DNA of 40,638 nucleotides, from NCBI GenBank assembly GCA_945869265.1, contig CAMBOI010000028.1, forward strand, positions 1 through 40,638, written 5' to 3'. This document shows positions 21,377 to 29,156 of this stretch, one piece after another (position 1 is the stretch's first letter; each line of letters starts with the position of its first letter). The DNA comes from an uncultured Prevotella sp. (lineage in GTDB: Bacteria; Bacteroidota; Bacteroidia; Bacteroidales; Bacteroidaceae). Under the pieces are notes generated by a model. The model was not told the DNA's origin. It made no database searches and saw only the letters and a program-made list of their open reading frames with translations. The translations under genes and the position numbers were made by a program.

Positions 21377-23917
21377 ATGATTATCATTATCACTATTATA
21401 GCCCTTCTTATGCTTATTCCGGCAAAGGGCAATGCCCAACGCATATCTCGTGACTATCACGATGTGTCGATGTCAAAGGCACTTATCGACCTCGATCGTG
21501 CCTCTTCACGTTATCATATCAGTTTTATATACAACGAACTTGAAGATTTCACCGTCACAAAGCGACTTGACGACCGTCCGGTGCTTGATGCAGTGCGCGA
21601 CATCATCGGATTCTATCCCATATCCATAAGTGTGGGCGACAGTATCATTGCTGTGGAATGTGTGCACAAGGCAGACAGGCGACTCATTGGTCAGCTTATC
21701 GACGAAAACAATAATCCTGTCATCTTTGCCAATATACAGTTGCTGTCGGTTGCCGACACTGCCTTCATCACTGGTGGTGTGAGCAACGAAAACGGCCAAT
21801 TTGTTATTCCTTGCTCCGAACAAAAGGTGAGAATGCGCATATCATGTGTAGGTTACAAAACTGTAGAAAACATCGTTGAAATCGGCGAAATTGGTGGGAT
21901 TAAGATGCAAGGCGAACAATATGCCATCAACGGAGTGGTGGTGAAGGGACATCATCGCGTAGATAAGGTTGACCGCTCTGTATTCACATTTACCGACGAG
22001 CAGAAGAAGTACTCTCGCCAGACTCAGGAGATACTCACCACATTGCCAGGATTGCGCAATGACGCCATAACAGGCACATTGAAGACGATGAACGGCAAGT
22101 CGCTCAAAATACTCATCAATGGTGTAGAGGCTACCGACAACGATCTCAAGAGTATACCCGTGGATAAGATCAAAAATGTGGAATATTACACGATTCCACC
22201 GGCACGTTATGCAGATGTGGGTACGCTTATTAATATAAAGACTCAGCCCCTTGATGCCGGTTATGCCGCCGGTTTCGACGTGATGCAGGCTCTGTGGACA
22301 GCCTTCAACAACACCAATCTCTACGTGCGCTATAACAAGGGCAATCATCAGATAGCCTTCGACTATGACATGCAATACCGCAATAATGCGGGTTGCGAGA
22401 GTGAGGATTCGTATGTATTTACCGATGGAACCACCGTTTCTGACTATCTCTACCGCGGCGACTACCATTTCGGATATTGCAACCAGAACTTCAATCTCAA
22501 GTATATATATAATAAGGAAGACGACTTTACCTTCCAGGCCAAGTTCTCGCCAAACTTATACAACTGGTTCTGGCGTACCGATAACGAGATTGAGGCACAC
22601 AACAATCCCCTTTGGCAGGACGGCGGTGGAAAACAGTCGAGGAAAATACGCAGTTTTGGTCCGTCGCTCGACCTCTATCTCAACAAAAAGCTCAAGGGCA
22701 ATCAGGAACTCACTGTCGATGTCCTCGGCACATACTATAACAATACCCAGTCAGAACACAACCAGCAGTGGACTGACGAAAACGTCGAACTCATCGACGA
22801 TAACCTGAGTTCGAAGAACAACAAATACTCGCTCATCGGCGAGATGGCTTATTCTAAGTCGTGGGGCAAGACCAACCTCTCGTTCGGATATAAGGCAACA
22901 CTTGCCAAGGCCGATTATAAGATACGCAACATGTTGTCCGACTACAACGAATATGCCTATACATCGCATAACGATAATCACTATTTCTACGGTGAAATCG
23001 GTGGAAATCTCAATAAACTGACGTATCGCCTCGGTGTTGGTGGAACATATATAAATACGGATAATGACGTTACCGATTACTCCAAACTCTATTTCACCCC
23101 CAAGTTGGTGTTGTCATATCCAATAAAGAACGGTCAACTGCAACTTTTAGTGCAGTCATCCCCTGTGCTGCCATCCATCTCACAGCTCAGCAATAGTGCC
23201 AAGATATTTATACCGGGACTCATAGAGAGGGGTAATCCGTATCTGGAATCAGGTAATAGAAACAATGTGCAAATCTCGCTCAATCTCTCTCATCCCTATT
23301 TCGACATCTACTCGCAGGCACTTGCCGACTATGTCTCCAACCCCATCTGTAGCAGTTTTCAGTGGGATGATGTTGATGGCGATCGTTGCATAGTCATGTC
23401 ACCTCTCAACGGCAAGTATGAATTTGTGTATGGAGGATTGTTCTATGGACGTCTTAAACCGTTCAAATCTGAACTTTTCACGATAGGATTCTCTGTAGGT
23501 GCATGGAATGACACTTACAAGAGCGACATCACCGGTCGTCAGTCTCATTTCCGTATGCCAATAGATTGGGAGATTGGTTTCCGCAAAGGACGCTTCGGCG
23601 CTTCGTGGTACTACAACATAGTGACCAAGAATATCAACGGTCCGTTCCTCCATAAGAATGAGAACAACAGTAACCTGTCGGTGTTCTATCAGCACAAGCA
23701 GTTGAAGGTTCAGCTCACGAGCATCTTCTTCCTGCGCACTCCTCATTATGAGTCTGAGGCGTTGCCCAACGATATCCTCTCTTTCCGTCATTGGAACGAG
23801 ATACCCGACCAACGTTCGATGGTATGTCTCTCCCTCAGCTATAACATCTTTTCGGGCAAGCAGAAGGATGTGCAGAAGAAGATCAACAACTACGACTGGG
23901 ATAAGGGAACTCTTTAA
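21377..23917 (+). CDS. Outer-membrane receptor with STN signalling domain (OMP beta-barrel, TonB-receptor-like)
   Basis: An 846-residue protein with signal peptide (1-20, KGNAQ). Residues about 21-95 are an STN domain (VSMSKALIDLDRASSRYHISF then IYNEL), the sensor used by FecA-type receptors. A carboxypeptidase-like regulatory domain follows (97-180; RLIGQLIDENNNPVIFANIQL), then a plug-like domain (ILTTLPGLRND, LKILINGVEATDNDLKSI, YADVGTLINIKT) and a barrel of about 540 residues. It resembles the outer membrane beta-barrel family found with ECF pairs in Bacteroidetes. The ligand is unknown. It should signal through the anti-sigma encoded three bases upstream. Confidence 0.85.
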   Translation: MIIIITIIALLMLIPAKGNAQRISRDYHDVSMSKALIDLDRASSRYHISFIYNELEDFTVTKRLDDRPVLDAVRDIIGFYPISISVGDSIIAVECVHKADRRLIGQLIDENNNPVIFANIQLLSVADTAFITGGVSNENGQFVIPCSEQKVRMRISCVGYKTVENIVEIGEIGGIKMQGEQYAINGVVVKGHHRVDKVDRSVFTFTDEQKKYSRQTQEILTTLPGLRNDAITGTLKTMNGKSLKILINGVEATDNDLKSIPVDKIKNVEYYTIPPARYADVGTLINIKTQPLDAGYAAGFDVMQALWTAFNNTNLYVRYNKGNHQIAFDYDMQYRNNAGCESEDSYVFTDGTTVSDYLYRGDYHFGYCNQNFNLKYIYNKEDDFTFQAKFSPNLYNWFWRTDNEIEAHNNPLWQDGGGKQSRKIRSFGPSLDLYLNKKLKGNQELTVDVLGTYYNNTQSEHNQQWTDENVELIDDNLSSKNNKYSLIGEMAYSKSWGKTNLSFGYKATLAKADYKIRNMLSDYNEYAYTSHNDNHYFYGEIGGNLNKLTYRLGVGGTYINTDNDVTDYSKLYFTPKLVLSYPIKNGQLQLLVQSSPVLPSISQLSNSAKIFIPGLIERGNPYLESGNRNNVQISLNLSHPYFDIYSQALADYVSNPICSSFQWDDVDGDRCIVMSPLNGKYEFVYGGLFYGRLKPFKSELFTIGFSVGAWNDTYKSDITGRQSHFRMPIDWEIGFRKGRFGASWYYNIVTKNINGPFLHKNENNSNLSVFYQHKQLKVQLTSIFFLRTPHYESEALPNDILSFRHWNEIPDQRSMVCLSLSYNIFSGKQKDVQKKINNYDWDKGTL

Positions 23918-23993
23918 ATTAAGAATTAAGAATGAAGAATGGGAGTTTTTCTTTCTGATTTTATTGAAAAAATGTTCAATTTGTCTTAAATGC

Positions 23994-24024
23994 TTTGCCG
24001 TTTGAATAATTATTGCTAATTTTG
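23994..24024 (+). promoter_or_regulatory. Promoter immediately before the LA_2272-like gene
   Basis: TTTG at 23994-23997, 19 bp, TAATTTTG at 24017-24024. The ATG at 24029 is only four bases after the -7 box, unlike the 18-35 bases elsewhere in the window. Confidence 0.7.
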
Positions 24025-24028
24025 CGGC

Positions 24029-25114
24029 ATGAAAAGTATATTGACTATTATAATAATGTGTTTGTGCTCTGCTGCCGTTGCACAGGATTCGCTCAACGTT
24101 TCCTTGCAACGTCAGGAGGGCACTATGCATAATATAGCACTGAATATCGGTTATTCTAATGTTGGTCTTTTCGGTGATGTGGATACGTTGAGAGGTGTGC
24201 AACTGAATATGTTCTCTAGCGTAACGCGCAAGGAAATGCGTGGTGTGAGCATGGCCGGCATAGTCTCGTCTGTAAAGCAGAATGCTTACGGAGTTCAGAT
24301 GTCTGGCTTTATCAGTGCTGCTAATGGAAATATGCGTGGTGTGCAGATTTCCGGTATATATAATATTGCAAAAAAGATGAACGGTGTGCAGATTTCATCT
24401 CTTGGCAATGCTACTACCACCCCACTGCGTGGTGTGCAACTCTCGGGTATCACCAATGTGGCAATGGGAGTGAAGCGCGGTATGCAGATAGCAGGTGTGG
24501 CAAATGTCTGTTCCTCGTATATGCGAGGCATACAGATGGCTGGTTATAACTATGCCGACAGCCTCAACGGCTGGCAGATAGGTGTTGTAAATTCATGTAT
24601 CAGTCATCCTCGTGGCTGGCAGGTCGGTATCATCAATTACAGTCGTGACACCAAGGTGCATAAGCTCGGACTTGTGAACATTAATCCCCTCACTCGGGTT
24701 GACTTTATGACATTTATGGGAACATCGTCAAAACTTAATATGGCGGTTCGCTTCCGTAATCGCAGTACATACAATATCATTGGTGTAGGTACTCATTATA
24801 TGGGTTTTGATGAGGATTTTTCCGGAGCATTGTTCTATCGGATAGGCCAGTATTTCACTATTGCACCGAGATGGTCTCTCAGCGGTGACATTGGCTATTT
24901 TCATATTGAGACATTCCATAAGAACAGCAACGAGAGTCCAGAGCGACTCTTTTCACTCCAGGCTCGCCTGAATGTTGACTATCAGTTGACACATATTATA
25001 GGAGCGTTTGGTTCGGTGGGTTATGGAAATACGAGATATTACGACCATGCCCGACTTTATCGTCAAAGGATGCTGGCAGAATTAGGTTTAACGTTCAGAC
25101 TTATCAGAAAATGA
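24029..25114 (+). CDS. LA_2272-like surface repeat protein
   Basis: A 361-residue exported protein; signal peptide MKSILTIIIMCLCSAAVAQ. Residues about 50-205 hold nine to ten imperfect repeats with the core RGVQ(L/I)SGI-N-A, spaced about 18-20 residues (RGVQLNMFS, RGVSMAGIV, YGVQMSGFI, RGVQISGIY, NGVQISSLG, RGVQLSGIT, RGMQIAGVA, RGIQMAGYN, NGWQIGVVN, RGWQVGIIN). This fits a stacked beta structure like the surface repeats named after Leptospira LA_2272. Residues 210-361 look like amphipathic strands of an outer-membrane barrel. Function unknown. Its end overlaps the DUF3943 start as ATGA. Confidence 0.82.
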   Translation: MKSILTIIIMCLCSAAVAQDSLNVSLQRQEGTMHNIALNIGYSNVGLFGDVDTLRGVQLNMFSSVTRKEMRGVSMAGIVSSVKQNAYGVQMSGFISAANGNMRGVQISGIYNIAKKMNGVQISSLGNATTTPLRGVQLSGITNVAMGVKRGMQIAGVANVCSSYMRGIQMAGYNYADSLNGWQIGVVNSCISHPRGWQVGIINYSRDTKVHKLGLVNINPLTRVDFMTFMGTSSKLNMAVRFRNRSTYNIIGVGTHYMGFDEDFSGALFYRIGQYFTIAPRWSLSGDIGYFHIETFHKNSNESPERLFSLQARLNVDYQLTHIIGAFGSVGYGNTRYYDHARLYRQRMLAELGLTFRLIRK

Positions 25115-26670
25115 AGAGATATGTAATCAATGTATTGGCATTATTGCCAATGATGGCAATGGCAGATGTGCCTAATATCGTTGAGTCGGACTCAGTGGCA
25201 TCAATTGATGCCGCTCATATTGACAGTATCGCAAATCATTACCTGCGCATGGCTATCGAAGACGAGAAGAAGGAGAATGAATCCATTTTTGCCTTCGATA
25301 ATCCCGACAACCAGAAGAAACATCCATGGAAGGCGGCGATTGAGGCATTTGGTATAAATGTCTTCGTGCAGAGTTTCGACCGCTTTATTCTAAATGAAGA
25401 TTTTGCCAAGATCTCGTTCAATTCCATTAAGCATAACATCAAGAATGGTTTTGTGTGGGACAATGACCAGTTTTCCACCAACCTCTTCGCCCATCCCTAT
25501 CATGGTGGCCTCTACTTCAATGCCGCCCGCAGCAATGGTATGAATTTCTGGGAGTCAATCCCTTATTCCTTCTGCGGTTCGCTTATGTGGGAGACAATGT
25601 GCGAGATAGAGCCGCCTGCCATCAACGACCTTATTGCCACTACGGTGGGAGGTGTATGCATAGGCGAGGTCACCTATCGTATCTCCGACCTTATCCTCGA
25701 CGACAGTAAGCGAGGCGGTGCGCGCTTCTGGCGCGAGTTATTGGCTGCCGTAGTATGCCCTATCAAGTCGCTCAACCGTATCATCAGTGGTGATGCATGG
25801 AAGGTGAGACACCAATACTACAAGTATCACGACTACGAACGCATACCCGTCAATGTAAATATCTCAGCCGGTGCGCGCTATCTTGCCGACAACAATTCAT
25901 TTGTGCGTGGCGAATGGGATCCCTATCTCAATGTTGCGTTAGTATATGGCGACCCATTCAGCGAGTGTGCTCGCAAGCCATACGATTATTTCTCTGCAGA
26001 CGTCACATTCGGTCTTGGTGGCAACCAACCGCTCATCAGTGGTGTTCATCTGCTTGGTCGCCTCTGCGGAGTGCCATTCAACAGTGGCGATGGTATTCAA
26101 GCTGAGGTGGGACTCTATCAGCATTTCAACTACTTCGACTCCCAACCTGTGAAGGATGGCTCCAGCCAAGTGCCATTCCGCATTTCAGAAGCGGCTGCTG
26201 TGGGACCTGGTGTCATCTACCGTTTCCCCCAATTGGGATATATCACCAAATTGGAGCAACGAATCTTCGTTGATGCCATATTGCTTGGCGGCAGTCTGAC
26301 TGATTATTATAATGTCATCGACCGCGACTATAACCTTGGTAGCGGATATAGTGCCAAAATCAACACATTGATTGAATTCGGGAAATACGGCTCACTGATA
26401 TTTAATGCCGACTATTATCGTATTTACACGTGGAAGGGATATGAGGGTAAGGATTTATCTACTATCGACCCTCTCTATCTCAACGCACAGGGTGACAAGG
26501 GGCATGCCTCTCTTTTTGTGCTCAATCCTCATCTTATCCTTGCCGTGTCAGATGTGTTAAGCATCGATTTGTCGGCTTCTTATTATTGGCGTGAGACATT
26601 CTACAAATATCATGACGATGTGGCGTCGAAGACTTTTGATTTTAGAATGGGAGTGAATGTTAGGATTTAA
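25111..26670 (+). CDS. DUF3943 outer-membrane-associated protein
   Basis: A 519-residue exported protein (signal peptide to about residue 18, AMADV). The N-terminal half has HPWKAAIEAFGINVFVQSFDR then FSTNLFAHPYHGGLYFNAARS and NFWESIPYSFCGSLMWETMCE, the hallmarks of DUF3943; the C-terminal half has alternating strands as in a barrel (LIFNADYYRIYTWKGYEG, LDLSASYYWRETF-like). The gene overlaps the LA_2272-like gene by four bases and its TAA abuts the next ATG. The family is unstudied as far as I know; a role in the outer membrane is inferred. Confidence 0.83.
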   Translation: MKRYVINVLALLPMMAMADVPNIVESDSVASIDAAHIDSIANHYLRMAIEDEKKENESIFAFDNPDNQKKHPWKAAIEAFGINVFVQSFDRFILNEDFAKISFNSIKHNIKNGFVWDNDQFSTNLFAHPYHGGLYFNAARSNGMNFWESIPYSFCGSLMWETMCEIEPPAINDLIATTVGGVCIGEVTYRISDLILDDSKRGGARFWRELLAAVVCPIKSLNRIISGDAWKVRHQYYKYHDYERIPVNVNISAGARYLADNNSFVRGEWDPYLNVALVYGDPFSECARKPYDYFSADVTFGLGGNQPLISGVHLLGRLCGVPFNSGDGIQAEVGLYQHFNYFDSQPVKDGSSQVPFRISEAAAVGPGVIYRFPQLGYITKLEQRIFVDAILLGGSLTDYYNVIDRDYNLGSGYSAKINTLIEFGKYGSLIFNADYYRIYTWKGYEGKDLSTIDPLYLNAQGDKGHASLFVLNPHLILAVSDVLSIDLSASYYWRETFYKYHDDVASKTFDFRMGVNVRI

Positions 26671-27921
26671 ATGAAGAATGAGGAATTTATCAAATTGCAT
26701 GAGAGGGATGATGTCAGACAGTTGGCATTGAAAGCTCATAGTGTAGAGGGTATCGACTTGCCATATTGTCTCGACCAAATAGCGGGACGACAGATGGCAA
26801 TGCGCAAGTTGCCTTCTTGGGCAGCCGTTGACTCTATAGTCTATCCCCCTCATATCTCGATGGAGCAATGCTCCAGCGAACAGACGGCTTTGTATAAAAA
26901 ATCAATATTGGATAGGCTCCATTCTTCAACTTTCAACCTTCACTCTTCAACTTACATAGACCTCACTGGAGGCTTCGGTGTCGATTTCTCGTTTATGTCA
27001 CGTGGATTCAGCAAGGCAGTGTATGTTGAGCGTCAACAACACCTGTGTGATGTGGCGAGGTATAACTTTGGTTGTCTTGTTTTGGATAATGTAGAGGTCG
27101 TATGTGGTGAGGCTGAATCTTATCTTGCCTCTTGCACGAAGGCAGACGTGATATATCTCGACCCTGCACGCAGGGATATACATGGCGCAAAGACATACGC
27201 CATATCCGACTGCACGCCTGATGTTATCACCCTCTTGCCATTACTACTTAAGAAATCTCGCCTTGTGATGATAAAACTGTCACCTATGCTTGATTGGCGC
27301 AAGGCAGTGGCTGACTTAGGAGAGGAGAATATTGTTGAGGTGCATATAGTGTCGGTAGATAATGAGTGCAAGGAATTGCTTATAATTCTATCTTCTGTTA
27401 AAGATAGTAGTTCTTCTCTTTATTGCGTCAATATATCTAATGCCTCTATTTCATCTATTAATTTGCCTCTTTTCGGGCAATCTTCTTCTGGCAAATGCCA
27501 GTTTGTCAGGCAGGATAAACCGGATATTCTGGATGTTTCGGATGTTCCCGCCTTTTTATATGAGCCTAATGCCTCGATTATGAAGGCGGGCTGCTTTGAT
27601 ATTCTTTGCGATAGATATCCTGGGCTTATTAAGATAGCCCCAAATAGTCATTTGTTTGTTTCAGATACCGAGATAAGCGATTTTCCAGGACGTATTTTCT
27701 CTATTAAGAAAACAACTACAATGAATAAGAAAGAGTTGCGCCTTGCCCTTGCGGGAATCACCTCCGCCAATATCGCCACTCGCAATTTCCCAATGTCGGT
27801 AGCTGAGCTGCGCAAACGTCTCAAACTCAAGGATGGAGGCGACACCTATATCTTCGCCACAACCGACAATAATGGTGCACATATTATATATATATGTGCA
27901 AAACAATCAAAAAATAAGTAA
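26671..27921 (+). CDS. THUMP-like class I SAM-dependent methyltransferase
   Basis: A 416-residue cytoplasmic protein. SAM motif I is YIDLTGGFGVDFSFMS, followed by VYVERQQHLCDVARYN and the catalytic-type segment ADVIYLDPARRD; the C-terminal part (ELRLALAGITSANIATRNFPM then KRLKLKDGGDTYIFAT) is the THUMP-like domain. Together these suggest a Bacteroidetes RNA methyltransferase-like enzyme; the target is unknown. Just before motif I is an extra segment, RLHSSTFNLHSSTY, coded by TTCAACTTTCAACC-like DNA (26928-26958) of the kind seen in dispersed intergenic repeats. The ATG directly abuts the preceding TAA, so translation is probably coupled to DUF3943. Confidence 0.85.
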   Translation: MKNEEFIKLHERDDVRQLALKAHSVEGIDLPYCLDQIAGRQMAMRKLPSWAAVDSIVYPPHISMEQCSSEQTALYKKSILDRLHSSTFNLHSSTYIDLTGGFGVDFSFMSRGFSKAVYVERQQHLCDVARYNFGCLVLDNVEVVCGEAESYLASCTKADVIYLDPARRDIHGAKTYAISDCTPDVITLLPLLLKKSRLVMIKLSPMLDWRKAVADLGEENIVEVHIVSVDNECKELLIILSSVKDSSSSLYCVNISNASISSINLPLFGQSSSGKCQFVRQDKPDILDVSDVPAFLYEPNASIMKAGCFDILCDRYPGLIKIAPNSHLFVSDTEISDFPGRIFSIKKTTTMNKKELRLALAGITSANIATRNFPMSVAELRKRLKLKDGGDTYIFATTDNNGAHIIYICAKQSKNK

Positions 27922-27925
27922 AACA

Positions 27926-27957
27926 TTTGGTTTACTCAATGTTTTTTAGTATTTTTG
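27926..27957 (+). promoter_or_regulatory. Promoter of the GNAT-like gene
   Basis: TTTG at 27926-27929, 20 bp, TATTTTTG at 27950-27957; ATG at 27998. Confidence 0.8.
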
Positions 27958-27997
27958 CAGCCCGAATGTTTCGGAACGTAATTAAAAAATATAAATT

Positions 27998-29143
27998 ATG
28001 TCAGAAGTAAAAATCGTGAAGGTCAGCGACAAGCGCCAGTTAGAGGCGTTCATACAGTTCCATTATGACCTTTATCGCGGCAATGAGTACGATGTGCCCA
28101 ATCTGCATAGCGATGAGATTAATACATTGTCTGAGGATAAGAATCCCGCTTTTGAGTTCTGCAAAGCCCAGTATTTCCTTGCCTATAAAGACGGCAAGGT
28201 GGTAGGTCGTGTAGCAGCGATAATCAATGAGAAAGCCAACAAGCGTTGGGAGCAGAGCCGCGTGCGTTTTGGTTGGATTGACTTTATTGACGATATTGAG
28301 GTGTCTCGTGCTCTTCTTGACGCTGTTGAACAGTGGGGTAGGGAGCATGGTATGAAGGAAGTGGTTGGACCACTCGGATTCACCGATATGGATCCCGAGG
28401 GCATGCTCACATGGGGATTTGACCAACTAGGCACTCAAGCCACTATATACAACTATCCCTATTATCCGCAGCACATGGAGAAGCTTGGCGGTTGGGAGAA
28501 GGACAACGACTATGTGGAATATAAGATGTATGTGCCTGAGGAAGTGCCTGAGAAATATACCAAGATAGCCCAGATGATAGAGAAGCGCTACAACCTGCAT
28601 GTCAAGAAGCTCACCCGCGATGAGGTCTTCAAGCAGGGATATGGTCAGAAGATCTTTTCTATCATTAATGATACATTTAAGGATCTTTACGGATATTCCG
28701 AACTTAGTCAGAAGCAGATCGACCACTACGTGAAGATGTATCTACCGATGGCCGACCTTAATCTTATCACCCTTGTTGAAGACTGGAACGCCGACAAGAA
28801 GGTTGTTGGAGTGGGTATTACCATTCCCTCGCTCTCGCGTGCTTTCCAGAAGTGCCGCAATGGTCGTCTCTTCCCCTTTGGTTGGTGGCATGTACTTCGT
28901 GCCTTGAAATATCAGAAGACCGAGGGTGTCGATCTCCTTCTGATGGGTATTTTGCCCGAATATCGTGCCAAGGGTGCCAATGCCCTGATGTTTGCCGACC
29001 TCATTCCATGGTATCAGAAGTATGGATATAAGTGGGGCGAGAGTCAGGTGGAGATGGAGTCCAACGACAATGTGCAGAGTCAATGGGGACCGCTAAAGCC
29101 AGAGAACCATAAGCGCCGCCGCTGCTACGTCAAATCACTTTAA
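27998..29143 (+). CDS. GNAT-superfamily acetyltransferase-like protein
   Basis: A 381-residue cytoplasmic protein conserved in Bacteroidetes. The N-terminal half has a GNAT-like core (FIQFHYDLYRGNEYDVPNL, YFLAYKDGKVVGRVAAIIN, FIDDIEVSRALLDAVEQWGR, EVVGPLGFTDMDPEGML); the C-terminal half repeats the fold (VVGVGITIPSLSRAF, LLLMGILPEYRAKGANALM). The acetyl-CoA loop is recognisable as LPEYRAKGANALM but departs from the usual Q/RxxGxG/A. The substrate is unknown. It has its own promoter and ends 13 bases from the convergent HTCS gene. Confidence 0.8.
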   Translation: MSEVKIVKVSDKRQLEAFIQFHYDLYRGNEYDVPNLHSDEINTLSEDKNPAFEFCKAQYFLAYKDGKVVGRVAAIINEKANKRWEQSRVRFGWIDFIDDIEVSRALLDAVEQWGREHGMKEVVGPLGFTDMDPEGMLTWGFDQLGTQATIYNYPYYPQHMEKLGGWEKDNDYVEYKMYVPEEVPEKYTKIAQMIEKRYNLHVKKLTRDEVFKQGYGQKIFSIINDTFKDLYGYSELSQKQIDHYVKMYLPMADLNLITLVEDWNADKKVVGVGITIPSLSRAFQKCRNGRLFPFGWWHVLRALKYQKTEGVDLLLMGILPEYRAKGANALMFADLIPWYQKYGYKWGESQVEMESNDNVQSQWGPLKPENHKRRRCYVKSL

Positions 29144-29156
29144 TATTTTAATATTT

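Noticed and set aside
23399..24202. A 267-codon minus-strand frame over the receptor gene end
   Set aside because: It mirrors the codons of the receptor and crosses the intergenic gap and the next gene; no domain is seen.
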